A DNA stretch of 64,000 bases, taken from positions 29,113-93,112 of the forward strand of contig CALSCP010000216.1 in assembly GCA_943704425.1 (NCBI GenBank), read 5' to 3'. Positions 33,783-53,471 of this stretch are shown one piece after another. How positions within the stretch are numbered: the stretch's first letter is position 1; each line of letters opens with the position of its first letter. A program made the position numbers and the translations under genes. The notes beneath the pieces were generated by a model, which was given only the letters and a program-made list of their open reading frames with translations, did no database searches and had not been told where the DNA came from. Source of the stretch: Ministeria vibrans ATCC 50519 (Eukaryota > Opisthokonta > Filasterea).

Positions 33783-35445
33783 ATGCAAGATCCCTTGAAG
33801 CCCGACCCGCTCGACGGCCGAGTGGACGTGGAGGCGCTGCTTGCGTCCCTTCCGCATGACACCGTCGATTCGTGGGATGGCGGCCGCGTAAGGAGCCCCT
33901 GCATTCCTTCTTCTTGCTTCCCCACTACGCCTGCAGCCCCGGAGACTTTTCACACTTCTCCTTGCGTTTTTTTTTTTCTTCTTTTCTTTACGCTAAGAAG
34001 TTGTTTGGACNNNNNNNNNNAAAAAAAAAAAAAAAAAAAAAAAAAAGGAGAGCCAAAAGTCTCATGTGACCTTGAAAAAGAGGGTGTGCCATACTCACTG
34101 CGTGCATGTGTATTGCCTGTACTGCCAACTTCGGGCGCGAAAGCCACTCAAATCGACCCACATCTGACACAAAACGCACTTTTTTTCCTTCTTTGTTCGC
34201 AGTCAACAACACTTCGCGGTCTGAGTGTGCGCAGCCGCGTCCTGCTGGTTCTGGTGACCTTGGAGATCATTGCCATCATCGGCCTCTCCATTGAGCGGTA
34301 CGCACGCCCCTCCTGCGGCCAATCGCACTCGGTTGCGTTGCACTCACCCGTCTCATTCTCATTCGCTCGCTGCTCTCCCTTTTCAGCCTCGCTACGATTA
34401 CGCTGCCGCTCAACACAGACTCACGAAGGGCAGACTTCACCTATGCTCTGGTTCTCATTCTCAATTCGATTTTCTGCTGCTACTACGCGTTTCATGGGTG
34501 TCTTCGCGAGCGACGAATGGAGCTGATCATCTTTGTGCTTGCCTCCATTCTTGTGAGCGTCTATGTAATTTATCAGTTTGCCTCGACCCACGTCGGAGTT
34601 TATTCTGACTGGAAGGCCGTACAGCTGGCACGCTTCATCATTGTGTGTGTACTTGTGCCGCCCTCGTCAATATTAGCAGGGGTGGTGGCGCATGACTTTG
34701 GCTGGCTCGAGTTTAAGACGGTGGGCGCCGACGAAGCGCTCAAGTCTATGTTCCGCACCTACGGTCTCTTTACGGGGCTTCTCAAGCTGGATCTCCAGCT
34801 GGCAATGACTCTGGTGATTATGAGTGGCTTCAATGGCCTGACGGTTGGCGTGGAGCTTGCCATCAACATTGTTGGCCTCGTTGTGACGCTAATCTGGTGC
34901 TTTGCTGCCTGGTACTGGGTACGAAAAAAAAAAAGAAAAAAACGAGGGGGCGAATGTATACAATTATATTATAATGCATTGAGTACGGCTCTCGATTCTC
35001 TATTTATTTTCCTATAATATCATATTAATCAACTCGTGTGTGTAGGTTCGGTATGAGATTGCACACATACACATTCCGCTGGCCATCTTTAGTCTGTTTG
35101 AGCCTGCGTACATTATCTGGAAGGTCATTAACATCATGAATGCCGATCAAACTGCCTATGTGGAAGCGCCTGTTGTGTTCGTCGGTAAGATACGATGCTT
35201 CCGCGACGCATAGAGAGCCACGCATTTTTGACTCGCTTTATTTATTTGACTCGTTCGTTTCGAATGTATTCGCCCACTCACCTCGACACTGCGTAGCGTG
35301 TGGCGCGATGATTGTACGTGTGCTTCTAATCATCTTTGGAGCTAAGGCCTTTTTCAACTTTGGGCGCGGACTAAAGAACAGAGTGCTTGTCAAAAAGAAC
35401 GATTTTGGTGAGGAATCACCACTCATCCGTCCCTCAACCACTTAG
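33783..35445 (+). CDS. Multi-pass membrane protein of unknown function
   Basis: Exons 33783-33887, 34203-34297, 34387-34918, 35046-35184 and 35297-35445 join in phase to 339 residues. A polar N-terminus precedes about seven hydrophobic helices, for example VLLVLVTLEIIAIIGLSI, FIIVCVLVPPSSILAGVV, VELAINIVGLVVTLIWC and VVFVACGAMIVRVLLIIF. The tail is short and charged. The layout resembles uncharacterised eukaryotic membrane proteins conserved in protists and fungi, but I cannot name a family. The first intron contains a poly-A run and a 10-N gap (34011-34020), so an exon could be missing there. The fourth intron carries repeat copy C. Confidence 0.7.
34011..34046. other. Assembly gap (10 N) followed by poly-A
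   Basis: Ten N at 34011-34020 adjoin an A run to 34046, inside an intron. The gap length is probably a placeholder. Confidence 0.95.
34975..35008 (+). repeat. Dispersed repeat, copy C (3' part only)
   Basis: GCATTGAGTACGGCTCTCGA followed by TTCTCTATTTA matches the last third of copies A and B. It sits in an intron of the membrane-protein gene. Confidence 0.75.
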
Positions 35446-35501
35446 TCTCTACCATCTACAACGAATAAACTATTATACTCCTACTAATGTGCTTTATAAA
35501 A

Positions 35502-37819
<2,318 letters not shown>

Positions 37820-38079
37820 TGCCGATTGTGGTATACGCACTGGTAAAATATTTAAACTTTAAAGATTAATTTATTTAGATATCATTGTGTGATAAGTGAT
37901 TTGTGTCATATTTGCAAGGAGTTTTTTTTTGAAAATCAAAAGAATACTGGAGCAAACATTTTATTCGTGTTCCTTATCACATGGATCACTGCACGGTGAT
38001 GTGTTCTGCGTCCTCTGAAGCGTGCATCATTCGTATCAAAACAAAAAATTGCTTCATTTATTGTTATGTACAACACAGT
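37820..38079. other. Intergenic, AT-rich
   Basis: 260 bp between the GPI start and the PI3K stop. It holds the GPI promoter and PI3K 3' UTR by position. No exon seen. Confidence 0.5.
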
Positions 38080-43963
<5,884 letters not shown>

Positions 43964-44279
43964 CGAGCAACAGGGCGCGCTGCAGTCAAAAGCGGGCCGG
44001 AGGTTGTGCGAGATTTAATTAAAAGAAATGATTGTACGATTGTTCTCTCTGTATTTACAATAATAATTAATAATTATTGTACTTTTGACTGTGATTGTGA
44101 CTGTCGAGGTGTGATTGCGCCTGATCTGGCTCTGCATGCCCTTGTATCTCTTCAAGTCTCAAGAGATTTTTGACGTTTGAGTTCCAGTTTTACATACTGA
44201 GTGAGTAGTGTAACGTCTGAGACTCTGAGTGTCTATTCAGGATTAAATTTTCTTCTTCTTCAATCTTTTTTCCAACAGC
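43964..44279. promoter_or_regulatory. Divergent region, PI3K and selenophosphate synthetase
   Basis: 316 bp between divergent start codons, AT-rich in the middle (about 44055-44085). Promoters for both genes are expected here. No motif recognised. Confidence 0.4.
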
Positions 44280-45858
44280 ATGAGCGTAAGTCTTTTGATG
44301 GTTGCTCGTAGTTGCACATAGTGCAGCAGAGAACTCTTTCCGTCTCTCTATCACTTTTTTTTCCTCTCTCTCTCACTTGGTCTTTATTTCCTCTCACTTG
44401 GTCTTTATTTCGTCTCTCTCTCACTTGGTCCTTTCTCTCTCTCTCTCTCTCTTCACCTACCAGTTCAATCCAGTGGACCATGGCTTGGCTGCGGATTTCC
44501 GCCTGACGGCTTTCACCAAGCTGAAAGGATGAGGGTGTAAGGTCCCTCAAGAGGAGCTGCTACAACTCTTGGAGGGACTTGGGGCGACACCGTCGTCGCC
44601 CATTGAAGGTGTTGGCATTGGTGCTGGCCTCGACAGTTGTGTGATTCCACTGCGCCACAATATGTCGCTGGTGCAAACCACTGACTTCTTCTTCCCGCTC
44701 GTCGACGACCCCTACGTCATGGGCAAGATCGCCTGCGCCAACGTGCTGTCCGACCTGTACGCGATGGGCGTGGCCGACTGCGACAATGTGCTCATGCTCC
44801 TGGGCGTGCCGACCGGCATGACGTCGCATGAGCGCACCACCGTCACCCCCATGGTCATGAAAGGGTTCAACGACCTCTGCCACGAGGCTGGCACCGTTGT
44901 ACGCGGTGGTCAGACCACTTTGAATCCATGGTAAGGATGTGACTATGGCAAATTCGCAATCGTCCATTCTGAAATTGTGCCTCATTTCAGGTTTTTGATT
45001 GGTGGAGTTGCAAGTGCCGTGTGTGCGCCAGACGAGTGGATCATTCCCAATGGTGCTGTGGAGGGTGATGTGTTGGTGTTGACGAAACCGTTGGGAACAC
45101 AACCTGCAGTGAATGCGCATGAGTGGCTCGCAATGGAGAGCAAAGCAGAGCGCACCGCGCAATTGGCGAGTGCAGGTGTGACGCCCGAGGATATTGAGAG
45201 TGCCTATGCTTTGGCAGAGCAGTCCATGTCGAGCCTGAACCGCACGGCGGCGCGCCTGATGCACACTCACGGCGCGCACGGTGCAACCGACGTGACAGGG
45301 TTTGGTCTGCTGGGCCATGCCCGCAATCTTGCCCTCTGCCAGAAGGAAGCAGTCTCCTTTCGTATCCACACCTTCCCCGTCATTCACCACATGTGTCTCG
45401 TAGACAAGGCACGCAAAATAGATAGAGAGAGAGAGGAAAAAAAAAAGCAAAAAAAAACAAACAAACAAACAAACAAAAAGAGACAGAGTGTGTAACTGTT
45501 GTATGTATGTAGACTGTGTCGTTTTCGTTGCGAGAAGGATTCAGCGCGGAGACGAGTGGAGGACTTTTGGTGCTTTTGCCGTCGCGCAGTGCGGCCGATG
45601 CCTTCATTGGTGACCTCAAGACCCTCCATGATCGCACGGCCTGGATTGTTGGTGATGTCATTGCAGGTGTGCATTTGTGTGTGTGTGTGTGTGTGCATGT
45701 GTGTGTGTTCGTTCTTATTTCTCATATCGACACTAGCGTTTTGTTTTGTTTTGTTTTGTTTTTACTCTGTATATTATACTCACTGTATCTATTGATTAGG
45801 CGATCGCTCTGCTGCGTTGGCTGACGACCTTAAGTTCATTGAGGTCACTTCTTTGTAA
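44280..45858 (+). CDS. SEPHS2: Selenophosphate synthetase 2 with in-frame TGA (selenocysteine)
   Basis: Exons 44280-44285, 44464-44930, 44991-45408, 45513-45666 and 45800-45858 give 367 residues including selenocysteine. The enzyme makes selenophosphate from selenide and ATP, the selenium donor for Sec-tRNA. The frame is open apart from TGA at 44530-44532, which falls exactly in [19 protein letters not shown], the active-site position that is Sec or Cys in functional SelD/SPS2 and Thr or other residues in SPS1-like paralogues. Other landmarks are [50 protein letters not shown] and SAETSGGLL. The intron after 45408 appears to be GC-AG. A SECIS-like hairpin follows in the 3' flank. Confidence 0.95.
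44530..44532 (+). other. TGA codon read as selenocysteine
   Basis: The TGA lies between LKG and GCKVPQ in the catalytic loop. Coding similarity continues in the same frame on both sides and no splice sites could remove it. SPS2 enzymes carry Sec at this position, so recoding rather than a stop is expected. Confidence 0.92.
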
Positions 45859-46066
45859 CTTTATCTTTGTTCTTTATCTATGTTTGTTCGTGTTTGTGCA
45901 CCGACTCTGGAACGATGGGAATAGTAAGAACTGCGAGTTTTTTTTTTTTTTAAAAAAAACACGACTCATGTGTTTGCTGGTGTATTGTTGTAGGGCGAAA
46001 AGAGTCGCAGCAATTTTCAATGTCTCTCCTATCACTTTCAGCTTTTGGCGTTTTTTTTTCTGCTTG

Positions 46067-46140
46067 ACATTCGTTTTGTGACGACCTAACGGGCAAATCG
46101 TAATATTAGTTTATTGCAATCCGTTTGGTTTGATGAGTGT
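46067..46140 (+). promoter_or_regulatory. SECIS element candidate in the SPS2 3' flank
   Basis: About 210 nt after the SPS2 stop a hairpin with the full eukaryotic SECIS plan can be drawn. Helix I pairs ACATTC (46067-46072) with GAGTGT (46135-46140). A 5' internal loop is 46073-46078. The non-Watson-Crick quartet is TGAC (46079-46082) opposite TGAT (46131-46134). Helix II pairs 46083-46092 with 46121-46130, with one T-T mismatch and one G-T pair. The apical loop 46093-46120 has the conserved unpaired adenosines AAA at 46095-46097. Drawn by eye; stability was not computed. If real it directs SBP2/eEFSec to recode the TGA at 44530. Confidence 0.8.
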
Positions 46141-46540
46141 ATCTAATACACTGAGTGTTTCAAGGTGAAAATATTTGTCAGTACAGGGGAGAGTGAGAGG
46201 GTGTGACAGACAAATTTCATCAGTCACGCACGATTCTTATTTTAATTATAATTATAATTAAGTATTATCAAAGGCTTTGGTCTCTGAAACAATGCACGAA
46301 TGTGGTGAGCAATTCACCCGTTTTACATAGGCACACACGAAACACGTAAAAAACAAAAAATGACTGCTCTTTTGTATGGCTAATACCTGCGAGATCAATT
46401 TAATGAAGGTTCCCACCAGCCAGACATGTACACAATTGTGTGAATTGATTCGAGAGTCAGACAGACAGACGGATGGCGCTGTTGTATGGTCATGAATGTC
46501 CACTGGATCTATGGGCTTCTTTTGGGACATTCTCGTATTA
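46141..46540. other. Intergenic between SPS2 and RNF123
   Basis: Unique AT-rich sequence with a palindromic TTATAATTATAATTA block near 46245-46262. A minus-strand frame of 48 codons (46390-46530) with a donor-like end is the only candidate exon, and I do not trust it. Confidence 0.4.
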
Positions 46541-46630
46541 AAGTCTACGGCGGAAGTACGGAGTATTGTGCTGCCCTTTGTTTTGTATAATTATAGTTTT
46601 GTTTTGACATTGAGTACAGCTCTCGATTCT
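46541..46630 (+). repeat. Dispersed repeat, copy B
   Basis: It contains AAGTCTACGGCGGAAGTA, a 7-base extra segment, CCTTTGTTTT, then TTTTGACATTGAGTACAGCT and CTCGATTCT. It is colinear with copy A (11255-11327), with an additional insertion of about 15 bases. It lies about 160 bp upstream of the RNF123 ATG. Confidence 0.8.
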
Positions 46631-46786
46631 TTAAGTTCTAACTTCTAAATTAATTATTGGTATTTTTATTTTTGAGTCTCTCAGTCTCGACGCGCACTCC
46701 CGAGTTCTCGCCCTCACAGACCATAGCGGGGCGTGTTTCAAACGATCTCTGCGTGTGTGTGTGTGTGTCCTGCGGTTGTTCACAGC

Positions 46787-49700
46787 ATGACAGACATGAC
46801 AGATGTTGACGCAGCCACGCAAGCCGAACGGCTCACGGCACTGCTCTCCCTCACGCCCGATGACGAGCACCTTGGAGAACCTATTCCACTCAGCGATGTC
46901 CCTCTCGCCTTTGCTGTGAGTTTGCAAATGATGAGAAAAGAAGAGAACAAAAAAAAAAAGAACCGACCGTCGACTTTTGTTTCGTCTTCAGCGCACAGTC
47001 AAAAGCCGAGAAGCACCCGCCGCAGCGGCTCGACAGGGCATTGTTGGGCAGGAGAACCAAGATGTGGTCCTTCAGCGCCCTTTCGTCGGCTCTGCGTCGC
47101 TCAGGTATTGCTGTGTGGGTGTGCGTCAGTGTGCTTCACGAATGATCTCACTCTTTTATCTTCTTCTCTCCGCTTCAGTCCATCGGCGCTTCGCGTTGAG
47201 TCGCAGTCAAGCTTTTGCTCGGTTCGTGCCAACGCAGTTGTGTTTGGCTCACGGTGGCAATACGAAGTGACCCTTGAATCTTGTGTGAGTGTGTGTGTCT
47301 GAGTGAGTGAGTGAGTGTGTGTGTGTGTCTGTCTGAGTGAGTGAGTGAGTGAGTCTTTTTGTCTGAGTGTACTGTGTGAGTGTTTGTGTGTGAGTGTTTT
47401 TGTCTGTGTGTGTATCTGAGTGAATGAGTGTTTGTATCTGTGCCTCTCTGAGTGAGTGAGTGGGTGTTTGTGACTGAGTGTCGTGTGGTGTATATATAAT
47501 TAACTATTATAAATGTGTGCACAATGAATTTGTCTTTATTTTTAATTATTATTTTCATCTAGGGCGTATTACAAGTCGGCTGGGCCACACGCGAGTACTG
47601 GTATCAGTGCTCGTCGGAGAACGGCGTTGGTGATGTGCCCTTCTCGTATGCATACGATGGCAAGCGCCGAAAGAAATGGAACGGTGGCTCGGCGTCGTAC
47701 GGAGAACAGTGGGCGACCGGAGACGTCATTGGTGTGTGCATTGATCTCACGGTGGGCACCATCTCGTACTATCGCAATGGTCGCTCGCTTGGCGTTGCCT
47801 TTGAGAATCTGCCACGCGAGCGTGTCGGACTCGCCTACTTCCCGGCCATGTCCATATCGCAGCACGAAAGTTGCCAAGTCAACTTTGGCGGGGCACCCTT
47901 CATCTATCCAGTCGAAGATTACGCTCCCCTCCAACCCCGTCCGTCCGGTCGCTGTGTTGTCGCCTCCTATCTCCTTGACTCGTTTTTCACCCTCGCACGC
48001 GAACCCCCGTCGCCTGTCGTCATCATGTGCCAGTGGGCGGCCCTCGAGCGCGTTGCTGCACTCCTCTCCTCTGGCTATGTCTGTGACGCCGAACTCTTGC
48101 CACGCCTCCTCTTTACTGCACGCCACAGCGGCATCGAGGCGCTCTCCCAATTATTCTCCGACCTCGTCGAACGTCTCGAGGTAGAGAGAAACAAAAACGA
48201 CGCGCGCGCACTCGTGCAAGTCTAATCATCAACATTTATTTGTCATTTTAGCCTCACGAGTCGATTAAAATGATGGAGAACGTACTGGAGAGCATTGGAC
48301 GACGTGCACGATCCCTGTGTGTTCTTCCAGGTGTCGATGCACCCGTGAGTGGCTCGGCGTCTGTGGCCGAGTACCTCGAAGTTGCACAAGCACTGTTTAA
48401 CAGTGAAAAGGCCCTTGCTGTGTGGTGTACTACTGATGTACAGACGCGCGCCAATGTGTCGCGCTTGTCAATTAACGTCCCACCGGTCCCTTCCGTCGCC
48501 GCACGCGTTCTCGAACATCTGTTTAGCACGCCCGAGTACTCTGATGTTGATCTAGAGCGTCTACTTCCCGTGCCCTGGGCACCCGATCTCGAGGACACCG
48601 AAAACCCTCTCTCTTCCGTCGAAAACTTTGCAGCATTTGGTGCTGTCACTTCTCGCATCCAACAAGTGAGCGTGCCTATTAATATTACTATTAATAATAA
48701 TGCTTTTTATATCTTTATTATTATTATTTTTTTCTATTATATTTTTGTTTGTATTTTTGTTAAATCTTTTTTTTTCGTTTGTAGGAATCAAGTCGACAGG
48801 ACGCAGCGCTCCGTACGATTGTCACAACGTTTATGCGTTCACCAACAGCGAGTAGCTGGTTTATGGAGTGGCTGACGTCGCTGCTTAAGATCAACGAGGG
48901 CATCGCGCGCGAAATACAGCCATCCGGCCTGTCGAATCCCACCACGCTTTCGCGCATTCTCCTTACGTTGCTGCGGTACGTTCGTAGCGATATCATCCCA
49001 CACGGATTTCCCAAATACGACGTGGCCGACGTGCTTCCACGCGACGACAAAGTCACAATCGAAGCTGCCGATACAGATGTGTTTGAGTCGGTGTCCCTCT
49101 TTGGCGGTGCACTCACTGTGCCCAAGTGGCTCTTTGTAAGTCATGTTGCGTCGTCAAGTGCGCGACTTGGTGGCGTTTTTTCGCACTTGGAAGGCAATCT
49201 GAGGACACATTTGAATTTGCCGCGTCCCGCTGCGAGCTCTCGCCTCCGCGGTTCACAACATCAACGCGAAGCGGCCGAGCTGATGCGCCTGGCTGTGCAG
49301 TGTGCCTCACGATTGCGTCCCGATCTCGTCGTGGCAAAGGCTCCAAATGCGTCGTCGCCGTCGTCGCCGTCGTCGTCGCTGTTGTTGGGCGGCGGGAGAC
49401 TAATGGACGCTGTGCGTCCCTTTGGTGATCATGTAAACGCTACCGAGAGACACGATCAGTCATTACGCTCCATTGTGCAACAGCTAGGTGCCCATGCCAT
49501 GGAAGGTGTGGTGCAGTCTTCTCATGACGACAACAATGGTGACGATGACGACGATGACGACGACGAGGCTTGGGACGAGGTAGACGCAGCCGAAATGTAC
49601 GGCGAAGACTGCGCCGAGTTCAACGTCGAGAGGAATGCCGATACCATCAGCGACACCAACGCCAACGTGTCCACCTTTACGAGTGACGTCGATGCTGCTG

Positions 49701-51802
49701 TCGATGACTCAGAGGCACGACTGCGCGAGGCACTACCGACACTGCCGCGGTCTTTTGAAGTGATTGAAATGTGTGTGACGCTTGGCTCGATTGTTGGAGT
49801 GCGCGTCGCGTCCACTGGCATGACACGACTGCGTCGTATGCGCCAGTTGCAGTGGCATCGCATGGAGACTCTACGTGTTCTTGCGGCGCTTCCCACCAAA
49901 ACAACAACGGAAACAGACGCAGTGGACGTCGACGATGAGACGAAGGCCAAGGAAACGCTTGAAGCCGAAGTACAACGACGCCATCTACAAGTGCGTGTCG
50001 AGTCGTTTGACAAGGAAATTGCGACTCTTGCTCGTCTCGTGGGCATGCGCGCGAGTACCACGCTGGACGATGAGAATGAGCGACTTTGGACCTTTCTTAG
50101 CGTCCTTTCTACTGACATTTTGCGTCAGTTCTCTTCGACCCCCTACTTTGAGTTTGTTCCCGAGCACTACATGGAGGTATTATAATTATATTATTATAAT
50201 ATTATTATAATATTATTATGACTATTATATTATTATGATTATTATTATTATTATAATTATTCGTTTGTGATTGATAATAAATTGGAAATGTCTCTCAACT
50301 AATTTGTTGTTCTTCTTCTAATTATGATTATTATTTTGATTGTAGGTTGCTGTCGATTTGATGTCATCGCTGTGTCTGTGGAATCGAGACAAGTTTGCTG
50401 GCGACGAGTGTGAGGAGCGCGCGAGTGCGTTTCAGCGTGTTTTGAGTGAGACGTTGGTACACCTGAGTGATCGACGTATTGTAAGTCCTGGCATGACGGA
50501 ACTACTTTCACGTTTTGTGTCGGTGTTTGGCTCGGACACGCGCGTGATGGCTGCAGTGGAGCGCAATGCGACGGTGCGTTGCTATCTGCTCCCGTCGCTG
50601 CTGGCGCTCTTTGACGACGAGCGCATGTGGGTGTACGTCTTGGCCTTTGTGCTGGAACTCAATCCAGAGACGGCGTACGCGGTGCCTTCGTCCATGCTTG
50701 GACTCAGTCATGTGACTCCGTCGACTGCACTTGCACGCACCATGGCTGACGCCATTGCGGCAGAACCAGTCGTAGCGCGTGCCTGTCTCAACAATGTGCT
50801 CAACTACCTGAATCGAGTGCTCACCGAGTTTACGGGTGCGGTCCAGGATTTGCTTGACACCCTCAATGTGACCGTGTGGCATCGCGACGATGCGAACCAG
50901 GCGCGCATTGAACATCGCATCCGTCTCACCTTTTGCCTGGTGACGGCTCTCTCGGCGTTTCTTGAGCAACTTGCTTTGCACGGTGCTCGCGAGCTTTTCC
51001 TGGACGGCACGGAGGGTCGTGTAAATCGCAAGCGTGTTTCACAGCTGGTTTTTGCCATTGTGGGGCGACTGGTGAACATCACGCCGGCGGGCAAGTCCCT
51101 GGAAGGTGTGCTCGCTTTGAAGCTTCAGGGCTGGGAAGATTTTGATCGTGCTCGTGCCTTGGTGCCATTGCTGGGTTGTCTTGAAGGGATCCAGGCTGCG
51201 GCCGATCGTTGCGGCGACGAGATGACGTGCGAGCGAGTGATGGAGACGCTGGTGTCGCTTGAGTCGTTTGACTTTGACTTGCTGCGTGCGCTCCTGGCCG
51301 ACCGCTCTCTGCAGGTGGCCGAGCGTCCTTGGGCGCGTGGCCGCATGACTGCATTTGCTCAATTTCTGCGTCGCGTGTCTCACGCAAGTGACGCTCAAAA
51401 GGTGTCTTTTTCAAATGACCGTTTTTATAGCAGGACAACGTTTCACAGGTTTTTTTTTCTTTTTTTTCTGCGTTTTAGAAGGCCGACAAAGAGACTGTAC
51501 TGAGGTCAACCGCAACAACGGGTGTCGCTTTGAATGGCCCAGGAACCGCAGCGGCACAAGAGCAGGGAGGATCCGACAGGAACAACAGCAGTGTTGTTAC
51601 TGGTGGTGGTGGTGATGATGATGGAGTCGACGAAGACGACGGGCTCTGCACCATTTGCTATGCGTCCGTCGCCAACGTTTCCTTTGAGCCGTGTGCCCAT
51701 CGTTCGTGCGAGGAGTGTATCACGCGCCACCTGATGAACTCAAAAGCGTGCTTCTTCTGCAAGGAGACTGTCCAGAAAGTCATTGAAGATTCCATTGTAT
51801 AA
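46787..51802 (+). CDS. RNF123: RNF123/KPC1 E3 ubiquitin ligase (SPRY plus RING)
   Basis: Eight exons, 46787-46915, 46992-47104, 47179-47284, 47563-48180, 48252-48665, 48785-50176, 50346-51401 and 51479-51802, join in phase to 1383 residues (human 1314). An N-terminal SPRY domain is shown by SRWQYEVTLES, VLQVGWATREYWYQ, GVGDVPFSYAYDG, ATGDVIGVCIDL and FENLPRERVGLAYFPAMS. A long helical region follows, with poly-Asp and Ser insertions near residues 600-700. The C-terminus has a C3HC4 RING, CTICYASVANVSFEPCAHRS then CFFC. In animals KPC1 with KPC2 (UBAC1) ubiquitinates p27Kip1 and processes NF-kB1 p105. The whole-length similarity makes this the orthologue. Its partner UBAC1 lies immediately downstream, tail to tail. 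Confidence 0.94.
47290..47490. repeat. GTGAGTGA-type minisatellite in an RNF123 intron
   Basis: Degenerate repeats of GTGAGTGAGTGA/GTGTGTGTCTGA fill most of the intron 47285-47562, starting at the donor site itself, so several alternative GT donors exist. Confidence 0.8.
50177..50345. repeat. TTATAA/TTA-rich intron in RNF123
   Basis: The intron is almost wholly TTA/TAA repeats, some palindromic (TTATAATATTATTATAATA), flanked by a good GT donor and TGTAG acceptor. Confidence 0.8.
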
Positions 51803-51912
51803 CAATAAAAATAATTATGATAAAAATATAATAATAAAAATTAATATAGAACGACACCCTTCGTCTTTCTTTCTGATAACAATAATGAATATACAATCAT
51901 GTTTGCTTCAGT

Positions 51913-53432
51913 TTATGAAAAATCCATTTGCACCACGCGTGAGATTTGCTCAAGGATCGGCCCTACTTCTGGATGCGACAGAAACTGTCCAATAGCAGTG
52001 GGTTGTTGCAGCAGCTGCTCAAGGGCTGGAAGTAAACAATAATAAAATAATTATAAAAAAAAATTCCTAACAAAAACAAGAAAAAAATTGCTGCAAACCT
52101 TGAATGGCACGTTTGCTGGTAATGCACATTTGAACACGGGCGTCGGCAAGTACCGCACGAACACGAGGATCCTCGATGAGACGTGCGAGATCCTTTGGAA
52201 AGGGTGCGTCGAGCTGCTCTTCATCGGCGTCGCCGTCGTCGCCGTCGTCAGCGTCGTCCCCCTCGTCGTCAGCGTCCATTTGCATCTGCGGAATCGCTCG
52301 GCCCTCAAGCAACCATAGAGCAGCCTGCTGAGTGTCGTTGCGACAGGCCCTGAGCACGCGACGGGCGTCTTCCGCATCAAAGCCCATGTCAACCAGAGAA
52401 CGCACGCCAACCTCCAACGGACTCTCCTCCTCTCCGCCCTCCTCCGCCTGTGCACCGCCAGACGCGGCGCCGCCCGACACGGCTCTGTGTCTCCGGCGTG
52501 CTCGTTGAGCATGACGTTCTCTCTGTGCCTGCACTCGTTCTTCGTGTTGCCCCATGGCAAATGCAAGACGTTCGCTGTCGGCAATCACAGCGGCACTCTC
52601 GTCACTCGTATCTTCCACTTCTAGAAGCCACATCATGGCAGCCGACGTGTCCCTACAAACAAGGCATCCCAAGAATAAATAGGTGATGAATATCTTGTGA
52701 ATGAGTACGCATTGAGAATGAGTGCTTTGACGCAGAGCGCACGAGGAAAGCCTGCACTACAGAGCACTTCAATGGCACCGGCGTCAATCATGGCTTCTAA
52801 ATCTTCGTCGCTTGGCAATATTTCGCTGTTGAACTCGCCAATGTCTTCCTCCTCCTCCTCCTCCTCCTCTTCTTCTACTTCTTCGGCTTCATGTTGCTCG
52901 GTCGCCTCTGCTGAAATGGTGGTGGGGCCTTCCGCCACCGGTTCTGCTGACGTTGATGCATGCGAACGATCGCCAATAAGTTGCACATCGTCGTCCACCT
53001 CGTCTTCAAGAAAGCTGTATTCTTCGTCGAGTCCTTCTAGAGCTTCGTCAATCATTTCGTCCGTGTCCCCTCTATGTTCGTTCTGATCGCGAAATTCGAG
53101 TTGTGTCATCATCTTTCCAATGACAACGAGAGCCTGCACAAGTCCTTGGAGCAGCAAGGGAAACTATAAATGCATGGAGGGTGAGTCGAGGAAGACGAGG
53201 CGAGACACGTCGTCGAGGGCGTACGTTCTTGCGAGCACCCGACTCTTGCATGAGCCCATCCGCCTCGTCGTCGCCCGTGAGTCGTCTGTGGAAGTGTGCA
53301 GTCGCCTGTTGAATGGCAGTTCCGCTTGGTATGGACGTGCACGGGGAGGGGTTCGTTCGTTGCGGTCGACGAGGCACAACGAGAAGTTTCGCTACACAAT
53401 ATTACATTACATTGATTGTGTTGAGTCGACGC

Positions 53433-53471
<39 letters not shown>

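Noticed and set aside
44464-44930. Selenophosphate synthetase as a pseudogene because of an internal stop
   Set aside because: The only stop is TGA at the one codon where the family carries selenocysteine, all exons are in phase, and a SECIS-like hairpin follows. Recoding explains it better.
46390-46530. Minus-strand 48-codon frame with a CAG|GTATTA donor, possibly a first exon
   Set aside because: The only following exon candidate encodes about 13 residues of repetitive Asn/Tyr before a stop, and I see no family resemblance. Kept out of the gene list.
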